In this document: one piece after another, positions 26,417 through 34,853 of the stretch
Layout of the letters: every line of letters begins with the position of its first letter
Position numbering within the stretch: position 1 is the stretch's first letter
DNA from: Bin55 sp963664665
Lineage (GTDB): Bacteria; Pseudomonadota; Gammaproteobacteria; Pseudomonadales; Azotimanducaceae
Direction of reading: 5' to 3'
Length of the DNA: 64,000 nt
NCBI GenBank assembly: GCA_963664665.2
Contig: CAXXMH010000004.1
Location: 496,001 to 560,000 of the forward strand
Translations under genes and position numbers: made by a program
The notes under the pieces: model-generated
What the model saw: only the letters and a program-made list of their open reading frames with translations
What the model was told of the DNA's origin: nothing
Databases searched by the model: none

Positions 26417-27169
26417 TTACGCGGAACTGCTGTTGCAAGCGGTGCAGTTAGTGTCTTTATTAAGTTTGAATGACCTGATCTGCATCCGTTTTGCGTCGAA
26501 GTAGATCACTTTTCCAATTAATGGATCACCGAACTCACCAAGCAACTTGAGTACTTCCATGGCTTGCATCGTTCCGATGATGCCTACCATGGGGGCAAGG
26601 ACACCATTCTCTGCGCAATTGAGCGCTTCATCCAAGCCGTCGCGATATAGACATTGATAGCACGGTGAGTCCGCGCGACGCGCATCGAAAACGCTTATTT
26701 GACCTTCCATTCGTATTGCGGCACCGGAGACGAGAGGAGTCTTGCGGCGCAGACATGCTCGATTTAGTGCGTAGCGCGTCGCAAAGTTATCGGTTGCATC
26801 CAATATGACGTCAACGCGGGAGGCGAGGTCAGCGAGCTCATCTTCGTCCAGTCGACGATCGATGATCTCAACATTCGTTCCGCGATTGAGTTTCTTGATT
26901 GCATCTTTACCGGACGTGACTTTAGGTTTGTTGAGTGAGTCTTCCGTGTGAATGATTTGACGTTGGAGGTTTGAGATTTCGACGTCATCATCATCGACAA
27001 GTACGAGGCTACCAACACCAGAACTGGCTAAGTACATTGCCGCAGGCGCCCCTAATCCCCCGACACCGATGATCGCGACACGACCTTCGCAGATCTTCTG
27101 CTGACCTTCAATGTCGACCTCGGGCAGCATGATCTGTCTGCTATAACGAAGCAGCTCGTCGTCATTCAT
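26417..27169 (-). CDS. moeB: MoeB/ThiF-type sulfur carrier adenylyltransferase
   Basis: A 250-residue E1-like enzyme that adenylates the C-terminus of MoaD- or ThiS-type carriers. It has IIGVGGLGAPAAMYLASSGV nucleotide-binding loop, DDDDVEISNLQRQIIH, DATDNFATRYALN, and two zinc CxxC pairs (CYQC at about 168-171, CTAC near the end). It overlaps prmC by four bases (ATGA). HemA-PrfA-PrmC-MoeB is a familiar gammaproteobacterial order. MoeB versus ThiF cannot be split by sequence alone. Confidence 0.9.
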   Translation of the reverse strand: MNDDELLRYSRQIMLPEVDIEGQQKICEGRVAIIGVGGLGAPAAMYLASSGVGSLVLVDDDDVEISNLQRQIIHTEDSLNKPKVTSGKDAIKKLNRGTNVEIIDRRLDEDELADLASRVDVILDATDNFATRYALNRACLRRKTPLVSGAAIRMEGQISVFDARRADSPCYQCLYRDGLDEALNCAENGVLAPMVGIIGTMQAMEVLKLLGEFGDPLIGKVIYFDAKRMQIRSFKLNKDTNCTACNSSSA

Positions 27170-27987
27170 GGCAACAATCCGTGGGTTACGCGCGGATGGT
27201 TGCTTAGATCGCGCACAAGCCCGATACGCAGGAATCCCGCTGCGCGAAACAGGGTACCTACCGCATCAGCTTGGTCAAACCCGTGCTCGACCATTAGCCT
27301 GCCACCTGGTCGAAGATGATCGGGCGCTTCGCCTACTACGGTACGTAGTGCTTCAAGACCATCGAGTCCGCCATCGAGTGCAAGGTGCGGTTCGTAAGGC
27401 AAGTCGCCGGTTTGTAGATGCTTGTCGTGCGAGGCAACGTACGGGGGATTCGAGACGATGCAATCGAATGATTCATCGATGGCATCGTACCAATTTGACT
27501 GGCGAAATTGAACGTTGATTTCGAGCGTCGCCGCGTTTTCCGCCGCGACTTGTAGCGCGGTACACGAGAGGTCCGTCAACAGAACATCCGCACCTGTTTC
27601 AGCTGCAATTGATAGTCCGATGGCGCCACTGCCCGTTCCGAGGTCCAAAACTCTGGATGCACTCGACAGGAATGGCAACACGGTTTCAACGAGTGCTTCC
27701 GTTTCTGGGCGCGGGATCAATGTGTCGGACGAAACGGCAAACTCGTGCCGCCAGAATCCTTTGCTACGCACGATGTACGCGACCGGTTCTCCGGCTGAGC
27801 GACGGCGAACGAAATCGCGCAGGCTCTTGAATTGAGCGTTCGTTACTGTGGCGTCTGCGCCAGCGATTAGTCCACTGAAATCGACACGGAACACCTCTTC
27901 ACATAGAGCCCGCGCATCGGCTTCATCGAGCTTGTTCCGCGCGAAAGTTAAACACGAACGCAAAGTTGGTGTCGTAGATTCCAACAT
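27166..27987 (-). CDS. prmC: Peptide chain release factor N5-glutamine methyltransferase
   Basis: A 273-residue PrmC (HemK) that methylates the GGQ glutamine of release factors. LIPRPETEALVE, VLDLGTGSGAIGLSIA (SAM loop) and CIVSNPPYV (NPPY catalytic motif) are all present. It starts at the last base of the prfA stop region (overlap at 27987), indicating coupling to its substrate's gene. Confidence 0.95.
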   Translation of the reverse strand: MLESTTPTLRSCLTFARNKLDEADARALCEEVFRVDFSGLIAGADATVTNAQFKSLRDFVRRRSAGEPVAYIVRSKGFWRHEFAVSSDTLIPRPETEALVETVLPFLSSASRVLDLGTGSGAIGLSIAAETGADVLLTDLSCTALQVAAENAATLEINVQFRQSNWYDAIDESFDCIVSNPPYVASHDKHLQTGDLPYEPHLALDGGLDGLEALRTVVGEAPDHLRPGGRLMVEHGFDQADAVGTLFRAAGFLRIGLVRDLSNHPRVTHGLLP

Positions 27988-29099
27988 TAGTTGGTTGCCC
28001 GATCACCGTTTGCCGATTTCAGCTCGCGCAGTTGTTCTGCCTCAAAATCCAAGGTCAGCGGTTCAATGATCTGGTCGAGAGCGCCGGACAGCACTTCATC
28101 CAGTTTGTAGAGGGTTAGATTGACACGATGGTCGGTTATCCGACCCTGCGGATAGTTGTAGGTACGAATGCGTTCGGAACGATCGCCAGAACCGACCTGG
28201 GCTTTACGCTCGGATGCCTCTTGTTCGCGACGTTCGGTGAGTTCGGCGTCGCGTAACTTTGCGATTAGAAGATTCATCGCCTTTTCCCGATTCTGGAGCT
28301 GTGAACGCTCCCGCTGGCACTCAGCGACGACACCGGACGGAAGATGCGTGATCCGAACCGCCGAATCGGTCTTGTTGACGTGCTGACCACCCGCTCCTGA
28401 CGCACGATACGTGTCGATTCTTAAATCGGATTTATCAATTTCTATTTCGACCTCTTCTGTATTTTCAGGCATGACGGCAACGGTGCACGCCGATGTGTGG
28501 ATCCGACCTTGTGACTCCGTTTTCGGTACTCGCTGAACACGGTGGGCGCCGGATTCAAATTTGAGCTTGCTGTATACGTCTCGTCCTTCCAATCGAATGA
28601 TGACTTGCTTATATCCGCCAATACCCGTGGGACTCGCGCTGATCGTTTCAGTCGTCCATCCGTTGGCGTTGGCGAAACTCATGTACATGTTGTATAGATC
28701 AGCGGTGAATAAACCGGCTTCATCGCCTCCGGTACCGGCGCGAATCTCTAAAAAGACGTTTGCGCTGTCGTTAGGGTCTTTCGGAAGTAATAGACGCTGG
28801 AGTGCTTCGACTTGCGAGTCGATGATCGGCGTCAATTCTTGGATCGTTTCGTTCGCAAGTTCACGAAGATCGGTGTCTTCCTCATTGGCAAGTTCATTCG
28901 CTTGAGCTAAGTCGTCAATTTGTGCCTCATATTTCCCATATGCGTTGACGATAGGTTCGAGTTCGCTATATTCACGTGATAGTTTTGGGAATTGCTCGCG
29001 ATCTGCCACGATTTCAGGCTCTGAGAGCAAACGTCCGAGCTCCTCGTGCCGGTCACGTATCTGTGCCAGCTTGTCATTCAGGCTGTCAGAAAGGCTCAT
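27987..29099 (-). CDS. prfA: Peptide chain release factor 1
   Basis: A 370-residue RF1 for UAA/UAG termination. GTGGDEAGLFTADL and the catalytic GAGGQHVNKTDSAVRITH (GGQ) are clear, followed by AECQRERSQLQNREKAM. Since RF1 does not read UGA, it is not in direct competition with selenocysteine insertion at UGA elsewhere in this genome. It lies 9 bp after hemA. Confidence 0.96.
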   Translation of the reverse strand: MSLSDSLNDKLAQIRDRHEELGRLLSEPEIVADREQFPKLSREYSELEPIVNAYGKYEAQIDDLAQANELANEEDTDLRELANETIQELTPIIDSQVEALQRLLLPKDPNDSANVFLEIRAGTGGDEAGLFTADLYNMYMSFANANGWTTETISASPTGIGGYKQVIIRLEGRDVYSKLKFESGAHRVQRVPKTESQGRIHTSACTVAVMPENTEEVEIEIDKSDLRIDTYRASGAGGQHVNKTDSAVRITHLPSGVVAECQRERSQLQNREKAMNLLIAKLRDAELTERREQEASERKAQVGSGDRSERIRTYNYPQGRITDHRVNLTLYKLDEVLSGALDQIIEPLTLDFEAEQLRELKSANGDRATN

Positions 29100-29108
29100 C
29101 TGAGGCGC

Positions 29109-30365
29109 TCAGTTTTCGAGTTCGAAAATATCTTTCAGCAAGTTTAGAAAGGCTTCATTCCCTGTCGCTGAGGCTTGTCGAATCGAAATAGTGGGTTTGT
29201 GGGCGAGTTGGTTGGTTAAATCATGTGCGAGCTTAGCTAAGACCTCATCTGCAGGTTCGCCCGCTTCGAGTTTCTTGGTCGCGTTATCGAGGACATTTTG
29301 GCGGATGCTATCGACTTGGGCGCGGTAGTTAGATAAAAGGGAAGATTCGAGCTGAATCCGCCGTTTCTGTAGATAACAGGTCACACCTTCGCCTACCATG
29401 CGTTCGGCGACCGATGTCAATTCCTGTCGTTTGGAGAGACTCTGAGACACGATTTTGGATAGGTCGTCAACGGTGTAGAGATAGATATCGGCAATATCCC
29501 CCGCTGCTGCCTCTATGTCCCGCGGAACGCCTAAATCGGCCACGAACATCGCTCTATGACGGCGAGATTTGGTGGCATGCTCTAGCATGGCGGCGGACAC
29601 GACGGGTTCGACGCTGCCCGTAGAACTCACGACAATGTCGAACTCGCTGAGATGGTCCTGCAGATCATCCATGTTGATAACGGTCGCATCCAGCGTTTCT
29701 GCGAGCTTTTCGGCATTGGCGCGCGTGCGGTTGGCAATCGTGAAGTGAGTTGCACCTTCGTCTTTTAAATATTCGGAGATAAGTCGGATGTTTGAACCGG
29801 CACCAATCAGCAGGATTTGCGCGTCAGAGAAGTCAGCGAAGATCTGTTTCGCCATCGTGATGGTTGCGTACGCCACGCTCACCGGTTCCGCACCGATCTG
29901 GGTTTCCGTTCGTATTCGTTTGGCGGTCTGAAGCGTGAAGTCCTCTAGCAGAATTAGCTCTCTGCCTAAAGTCCCACAGTCGCGTGCATTGCGGTACGCC
30001 ATCTTGAATTGACCTTGAATTTGAGGTTCCCCGAGTATCTGTGAGTCGAGTCCAGCTGCGACTCGCATTGCATGAGCTGCCGCCTCTCTGCCGGTATGTT
30101 GATAGACTGAATCCCGAAACTCCTCGCTACGTACGTTTTTTGCGCGTGCAATCCAACTCAGGATTGAGTCTGTTTCACCGGTTTGAGAGAATCCGTGTAT
30201 CTCGACCCGATTGCATGTCGATAGAATCGCTGCTTCGGTGAGGTCAGATACTTCGGCTTGAAGGGCGCTTAGCGCGTCCGGGAGTTCGTCGGTCGAAATA
30301 GTCAGTCGACCACGCATATCCAAACTGGTCGATTGATGGTTTAAGCCGAGGATTAGGACGGGCAT
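29109..30365 (-). CDS. hemA: Glutamyl-tRNA reductase
   Basis: A 418-residue HemA, first step of C5 tetrapyrrole synthesis. LSTCNRVEIHGFS contains the catalytic Cys (about residue 50); AGLDSQILGEPQIQGQ, the NADPH loop LLIGAGSN, and FVADLGVPRDIEA follow. Its start codon is immediately back to back with the first possible lolB ATG (sequence CATATG at 30363-30368), so the promoter regions of both genes must lie in each other's 5' coding sequence or the lolB start is further in. Confidence 0.95.
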   Translation of the reverse strand: MPVLILGLNHQSTSLDMRGRLTISTDELPDALSALQAEVSDLTEAAILSTCNRVEIHGFSQTGETDSILSWIARAKNVRSEEFRDSVYQHTGREAAAHAMRVAAGLDSQILGEPQIQGQFKMAYRNARDCGTLGRELILLEDFTLQTAKRIRTETQIGAEPVSVAYATITMAKQIFADFSDAQILLIGAGSNIRLISEYLKDEGATHFTIANRTRANAEKLAETLDATVINMDDLQDHLSEFDIVVSSTGSVEPVVSAAMLEHATKSRRHRAMFVADLGVPRDIEAAAGDIADIYLYTVDDLSKIVSQSLSKRQELTSVAERMVGEGVTCYLQKRRIQLESSLLSNYRAQVDSIRQNVLDNATKKLEAGEPADEVLAKLAHDLTNQLAHKPTISIRQASATGNEAFLNLLKDIFELEN

Positions 30366-30404
30366 ATGTCACTATGCGGAAATAGTCTAGGCGAACTTGC
30401 CAAC

Positions 30405-30992
30405 ATGCTCTGGCTCGATGGGGTTTTGCGCAAATTTCGCATAGTTGTCATCGGAACGATTCGACTTGCGTATCTGGTCGTGAGCGCTTTCGTGGTTGGT
30501 TGTACCGCACTCGTTGGTCCCGACATTTCCTCTGCCGATGATCAATTTGACCTCGTAGGTCGCATGCGGATCGAAGCCGAAAACTCAATTTTACGTGTCG
30601 ATTTCCACATGGCTTACGACGGGACCGTTACACGATTGCAGGTTTGGGGTCCATTAGGCGTAAACCGGACGAGCGTTTTATTTGGTCGCGATTCCTACAC
30701 GATTGAGGATCGTCGTGGACAAAGCGTCATCTTGCACCCATCCGACCTACCGACGGAAGTGCCAAGGAGCGTATGGCAGGTAGGATCAGATCTCGGTCCA
30801 TGGCTTCGATTACAGCCACCAGGCGTTGCGCACTCGGATGCGCTGGTGGAATGGACCTTGAATGGGGTTCAGGTCCGTGTCGAGGAAAGTCAGCATGTCG
30901 ACGGTGAACGGGTTTGTAAACGCATGCGACTTACGAGTGGTGCCGTTGAAGTACTTGTGTTATGTGATCGGTGGCGTCTGAACGAGAGCTAA
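30405..30992 (+). CDS. lolB: Outer membrane lipoprotein receptor LolB
   Basis: A 195-residue LolB candidate, the outer-membrane acceptor of lipoproteins from LolA. The signal peptide with lipobox VVGC is followed by FDLVGRMRIEAENSILRVDFHMAYDGTVTRLQVWGPLG and a late DRWRL. Sequence similarity is modest, but the position divergent from hemA is diagnostic. Start is uncertain: ATG 30366 gives 39 extra residues before a normal signal peptide, ATG 30405 is chosen, TTG 30426 is possible. Confidence 0.82.
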   Translation: MLWLDGVLRKFRIVVIGTIRLAYLVVSAFVVGCTALVGPDISSADDQFDLVGRMRIEAENSILRVDFHMAYDGTVTRLQVWGPLGVNRTSVLFGRDSYTIEDRRGQSVILHPSDLPTEVPRSVWQVGSDLGPWLRLQPPGVAHSDALVEWTLNGVQVRVEESQHVDGERVCKRMRLTSGAVEVLVLCDRWRLNES

Positions 30993-31032
30993 GCTCGCGC
31001 AGATCAAGAAAATCGTGTTTTCAGAACATCGC

Positions 31033-31062
31033 AAATTTAGGGACTTATGTACTAAGCTAGAC
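31033..31062 (+). repeat. Terminal inverted repeat of the TnpB element, tnpB 3' side
   Basis: Pairs with the reverse complement of 32363-32392 (24 of 30 bases; first 11 perfect). It overlaps the last six bases of tnpB. By analogy to IS200/IS605 elements this end would also be the 3' part of the guide-RNA scaffold. Confidence 0.7.
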
Positions 31063-32313
31063 ATGTGCAGTTTTAGTACCCATTTCACGGATCATCGGGT
31101 AACCCAACGGTTCAACCCTTCCACGTGCAGATGCGCCAGTCGCGGACGCCTTGATGTTCAATGCAGCGTTGATATCTGCGTTTGACTCGTGTCCGCATTG
31201 GACACACTTGAACTCCGCCTGCGTTCGTCGACTTTTCGAATCGACATGCCCGCAGACATGGCATGTTTGAGAGGTGAAACGCGGGTCCACCTCGATGAAG
31301 TTACCAGCCTTGTACGCCAACATGGTGCGTAACTGACCCCAACCCGTGTCCAAGATCACACGATTCAAGCCAGCCTTCTGTTTCACGTGACGCCCAGGCG
31401 CTTCAACCGATCCTTTCGCGGATTTGGTCATCTGTTTGACGTGCAACGCTTCAACGGCGACCGTAAAGGCTTGATCCGTGATTTGACGGGACGTGTCATG
31501 CGCCCACCGATTGCGCTTGTTACCGATTTTCCGACTGACGTTGGCGAGGCGTCGCTTCGCCTTGCGCCGTCGATTGCTGCCTAGTTGCCGCCGCGCGACC
31601 TGGCGTTGATAACGCCGCCGCTTGATCGCCAATAACCGCAACCGCTCGCGTTCCAACCAATCACGTTCGCGGCAGATCAACTCGTGGTTGCTGGTCGCCA
31701 CTTGACCGACGTTCATGTCAACCCCGATCACGCGTCCATCATCGACTTGCTCAGGTGCGACGAGGTCATACGCGATCACGGCAAACCACTTGCCATGGCG
31801 TCGGAACACACGCGCCTGTTTCGGCTTGCCATCCGGATAGGGATTGCCCCCTTTCCGACGGAGCTTGCACCAACCGATTTTCGGGATGTATAGCGAATTC
31901 GACTGCATGCGAACTGTGTCCGGGATCGTAAAGCCGTCCCGGTCAGCTTCGCGACTTTTGAATCGCGGGCGACCCGCCGTAGGGTCGTCGAAGTAGCGAC
32001 GCCAAGCGTCTGCCTGATATTTCAAGGTATAACGGGTGATAGCACACGAATGCGCTTGGAGCCACGGTAATTCACGACGAAGCTGGATAAACGCCTGCCC
32101 TAACGAGAAGAAACTCGTGGGATTTTGAGACGGGGTTGGTTTGATGCCGTACGTGTCCTCAAAACACTGGTCAAACTGATAATCGGCCCGATTCTTGGCG
32201 AGGATGTAATTCCAAACCCAGCGGCAGCTCGACGCTAGGGCTTCCAGCTGCTTGCCTTTGCCGCGCGTGACTGGCAGCAGTCGATATGTGACGTTTCGAT
32301 AGGTGGTTGGCAT
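31057..32313 (-). CDS. tnpB: TnpB-like RNA-guided endonuclease (OrfB_IS605)
   Basis: A 418-residue TnpB. It has an N-terminal HTH_OrfB_IS605 region (YRLLPVTRGKGKQLEALASSCRWVWNYIL), RuvC parts with D in IGVDMNVGQVA (about 198), E in VAVEALHVKQM (about 298) and D in SNADINAALNI (about 388), and a zinc ribbon CHVCGH...CVQCGH between them. All DED residues are intact, so cleavage activity is possible. These proteins cut DNA at a TAM using a guide RNA transcribed from the element's 3' end. Normal length for the family. Confidence 0.93.
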   Translation of the reverse strand: MPTTYRNVTYRLLPVTRGKGKQLEALASSCRWVWNYILAKNRADYQFDQCFEDTYGIKPTPSQNPTSFFSLGQAFIQLRRELPWLQAHSCAITRYTLKYQADAWRRYFDDPTAGRPRFKSREADRDGFTIPDTVRMQSNSLYIPKIGWCKLRRKGGNPYPDGKPKQARVFRRHGKWFAVIAYDLVAPEQVDDGRVIGVDMNVGQVATSNHELICRERDWLERERLRLLAIKRRRYQRQVARRQLGSNRRRKAKRRLANVSRKIGNKRNRWAHDTSRQITDQAFTVAVEALHVKQMTKSAKGSVEAPGRHVKQKAGLNRVILDTGWGQLRTMLAYKAGNFIEVDPRFTSQTCHVCGHVDSKSRRTQAEFKCVQCGHESNADINAALNIKASATGASARGRVEPLGYPMIREMGTKTAHV

Positions 32314-32362
32314 CGGAGAAGCATAAGAAGAAAACTGATTATCTGTACATCAATATTTCCGG

Positions 32363-32392
32363 GTCAAGATCGGTACACAATTCCCTAAATTT
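32363..32392 (-). repeat. Terminal inverted repeat of the TnpB element, tnpB 5' side
   Basis: Inverted partner of 31033-31062. It ends 23 bp before tRNA-Gln. The bases just outside (ACAATTCG on the plus strand, CGAATTGT on the tnpB strand) would contain the TAM if this element follows IS605 logic. Confidence 0.7.
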
Positions 32393-32415
32393 ACAATTCG
32401 CGCCTTAACTGCATT

Positions 32416-32490
32416 TGGGGTGTAGCCAAGCGGTAAGGCAGTGGGTTTTGATCCCACCATGCGCAGGTTCGAGTCCTGCCACCCCAGCCA
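32416..32490 (+). tRNA. tRNA-Gln (anticodon TTG)
   Basis: A 75-nt cloverleaf with acceptor arms TGGGGTG and CACCCCA, D-loop AAGCGGTAAGG, anticodon loop TTTTGAT with TTG, T-arm GGTTCGAGTCC and encoded CCA. It closely resembles E. coli tRNA-Gln. Location before prs is the usual gammaproteobacterial arrangement. Confidence 0.96.
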
Positions 32491-32513
32491 GCGACTGCAT
32501 TGGATCTCGTCTT

Positions 32514-33467
32514 GTGAACAACTCAGCCGTACGACTGTTTAGCGGCACGTCGGTCCCTCAACTTGCCGCACAAATTGCCGTGGAGGGGAACTTCCATACC
32601 GGGTGCGCTGACATCAACCGTTTTAGCGACGGCGAAGTGAGTGTCACGGTCACAGACAACGTCCGAGGACTTGAGATTTTCTTGATTCAATCGACGTGCG
32701 CTCCGACGAACGACTACCTCATGGAGTTCATGATCATGGTCGATGCGTTGAAGCGTGCTTCAGCTCAACGGATTACGGCGGTGATCCCATATATGGGGTA
32801 CTCCCGGCAAGACCGAAGAGCGCCTATGGCAAGGGTTCCCATCAGTGCGAAAGTAGTCGCGGAGATGTTGTGTTTGGCGGGAATCGATCGCCTGATTACT
32901 GTCGATCTGCACGCTGAACAGATTCAAGGTTTCTACGATGTACCAGTCGACAACGTTTACGGCTCATCGGTGTTGATTCCTCACGCCATTCAACAGGATT
33001 ACGGCGATCAAATAGTGGTTGTCAGCCCCGACATCGGTGGCGTGGTGCGAGCTCGGGCTGTCGCGAAACGGATTGGCAATGCTGAGATCGCGATCATCGA
33101 CAAGCGCCGTGAGAATCCAAACGAATCCGAGGTTTTGAATGTTATTGGTGATATTGACGGTCGCGTTTGCATCATCGTGGACGACATGGTGGATACGGCA
33201 GGAACGTTGTGCAATGCAGCGGTGGCATTGAAGGAACGAGGCGCTACCAAGGTAGTGTCCTACATCACTCACCCGGTACTTTCTGGACCGGCGGTTGATC
33301 GAATCAAAGCATCGGAGTTGGATAGTTTGGTGGTCACGGACACGATTCCGTTACGCCCGGACGCACAGCAATGTGAGAAAATACACCAGCTCAGCATGGC
33401 CGGTACCCTTGCGGAGACAATCCGCCGCGTCTGTGAACGCGAGTCCGTCAGCGCCTTATTTGTCTGA
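32514..33467 (+). CDS. prs: Ribose-phosphate pyrophosphokinase
   Basis: A 317-residue PRPP synthase: LFSGTSVPQLAAQIA, RFSDGEVSV, QSTCAPTNDYLMEF, IPYMGYSRQDRR, DLHAEQIQGFYD and the PRPP loop VCIIVDDMVDTAGTL are all present. The start is GTG 32514; the longer open frame reads through the tRNA and is false. Feeds nucleotide, histidine, tryptophan and NAD synthesis. Confidence 0.97.
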   Translation: MNNSAVRLFSGTSVPQLAAQIAVEGNFHTGCADINRFSDGEVSVTVTDNVRGLEIFLIQSTCAPTNDYLMEFMIMVDALKRASAQRITAVIPYMGYSRQDRRAPMARVPISAKVVAEMLCLAGIDRLITVDLHAEQIQGFYDVPVDNVYGSSVLIPHAIQQDYGDQIVVVSPDIGGVVRARAVAKRIGNAEIAIIDKRRENPNESEVLNVIGDIDGRVCIIVDDMVDTAGTLCNAAVALKERGATKVVSYITHPVLSGPAVDRIKASELDSLVVTDTIPLRPDAQQCEKIHQLSMAGTLAETIRRVCERESVSALFV

Positions 33468-33519
33468 TTTTCCCATCAACTCAGCACGAACCTAGCGTAA
33501 CAGCGCACGACATTGGTTC

Positions 33520-33524
33520 AGGAG
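33520..33524 (+). promoter_or_regulatory. Ribosome binding site that fixes the TTG start of rplY
   Basis: AGGAG seven bases before TTG 33532; no ATG or GTG lies at a suitable distance, so the rare TTG start is well supported. Confidence 0.7.
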
Positions 33525-33531
33525 ATTTGAA

Positions 33532-34242
33532 TTGCCTACGCAATTAACTTTAGAGGTTTCGACCCGCGAATCCGTGGGTACGGGCGCCGTTGGGCGGTTA
33601 CGCCGCATCGACGACGTGATACCGGGCATCGTCTACGGTGCGGGGCAGGAAAACGTGAATATCACGTTGCCCATGCGCGTGCTCTTGAAAGCAATGCAGA
33701 ATGAAAACTTCCTTTCGCAAATCATCGAATTGAAGTTGGACGGAAACGCGGAGCAAGTCGTGGTCCGTGATATGCAACGCCATCCAGCGACCGAAAGTAT
33801 CACTCACATTGACTTCATGCGTATTCGTGAGGATCAGGAGATCCAGGTTTCTGTGCCGATTCGTTTCATTAACGAAGAGAAATGTATCGGCGTTCGGATG
33901 AATGGCGGCACAATCACGCGCAACTTGGTTGAAGTTGAGATCAGTTGCCTGCCGAAGAATCTGCCTGAAGCCATTGTTGTGGATTTAGCTGATATCGATG
34001 TTGGTAACGCGGTTCACCTTTCCGGTCTTGCGTTACCAGACGGTGTATCTATTCCTTCATTGGGTACGGGCGATGATTCGGACCGGGATTTACCGGTGGT
34101 TGCCGTCTCGATTGTCCGCGTTCAAGTCGAGGAGGGAGAAGAGGCAGTTTCTGACGAACTCGAGCTCGCGGAAGGTGAAGAGGGTGAGGAGGCTGGTGCC
34201 GAGACACCTGAAGCCGACTCGGCAGAGGCGACTGACCAATAA
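33532..34242 (+). CDS. rplY: 50S ribosomal protein L25 (general stress protein Ctc type)
   Basis: A 236-residue two-domain bL25. The N-terminal 5S rRNA-binding domain has VGTGAVGRLRRIDDVIPGIVYG and VRDMQRHPATESITHIDFMRI. The C-terminal TL5/Ctc beta domain (VSVPIRFINEEKC...) is followed by a strongly acidic tail rich in Glu. TTG start with AGGAG. Placed between prs and pth as in most gammaproteobacteria. Confidence 0.96.
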   Translation: MPTQLTLEVSTRESVGTGAVGRLRRIDDVIPGIVYGAGQENVNITLPMRVLLKAMQNENFLSQIIELKLDGNAEQVVVRDMQRHPATESITHIDFMRIREDQEIQVSVPIRFINEEKCIGVRMNGGTITRNLVEVEISCLPKNLPEAIVVDLADIDVGNAVHLSGLALPDGVSIPSLGTGDDSDRDLPVVAVSIVRVQVEEGEEAVSDELELAEGEEGEEAGAETPEADSAEATDQ

Positions 34243-34251
34243 ACGGCAGTT

Positions 34252-34851
34252 TTGGCAACCCCAATTCGGTTGTTGGTTGGTTTAGGTAATCCTGGTGACG
34301 CCTATCAGCTAACTCGACACAATATTGGTGCGAGCTGGCTTCGAACGCTTGCATCACGATTCGAGATACAGTTAAAGCATGATCGTGCGAAACGTGCAGA
34401 AATCGGTCGCGGGTTGCTCTTAAACCATGATGTGCGTCTTCTCGTGCCGACCACTTACATGAACCTGAGCGGCGAAGCGATTGGACCGTTTCTACGGTAC
34501 TTTCGAATAGATCCCGATGAGGTACTTGTCGCCTACGATGATGTTGCTTTCGAGGTTGGGCAAACCAAGTTGAAATTCGGAGGTGGTCCTGGTGGTCACA
34601 ATGGATTACGGAGCCTTATCAAGCATATTGATGGAAACCGAGACTTCGGTCGATTGCGCATAGGAGTGGGTCATCCAGGACCATCAAACGATCTAGTCGC
34701 GTTCTTAACGCAAGTGAAAATGCCTGCGCAGGAGCGCGAGCAGTCGCTGGAGAGCAGCTACTTGAATGACGAAATCTTGGCGTGGTTGTTTGCAGGTGAT
34801 TGGCAGAAAGCCATGACAAAGCTAAACTCTGCGGGAACCGAGGACAGCTAG
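34252..34851 (+). CDS. pth: Peptidyl-tRNA hydrolase
   Basis: A 199-residue Pth. GLGNPGDAYQLTRHNIGASWL includes the catalytic His (about residue 24), then PTTYMNLSGEAIGPF, YDDVAFEVGQTKLKFGGGPGGHNGLRSL and FGRLRIGVGHPG. Start TTG at 34252, nine bases after the rplY stop. Rescues tRNAs from drop-off peptidyl-tRNA. Confidence 0.96.
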   Translation: MATPIRLLVGLGNPGDAYQLTRHNIGASWLRTLASRFEIQLKHDRAKRAEIGRGLLLNHDVRLLVPTTYMNLSGEAIGPFLRYFRIDPDEVLVAYDDVAFEVGQTKLKFGGGPGGHNGLRSLIKHIDGNRDFGRLRIGVGHPGPSNDLVAFLTQVKMPAQEREQSLESSYLNDEILAWLFAGDWQKAMTKLNSAGTEDS

Positions 34852-34853
34852 AC

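Larger units (their letters stand above)
31033..32392 (-). mobile_element. TnpB-only element with terminal inverted repeats
   Basis: A 1,360-bp unit containing a single tnpB gene, bounded by inverted repeats at 31033-31062 and 32363-32392. The first 11 bases (AAATTTAGGGA) are perfect and 24 of 30 match overall. There is no tnpA (Y1 or serine transposase) inside. It lies exactly between lolB and tRNA-Gln, where ispE is usually found in gammaproteobacteria. Confidence 0.75.

Noticed and set aside
32415..32513. N-terminal extension of prs
   Set aside because: The sequence is tRNA-Gln; the Prs family start is at GTG 32514.
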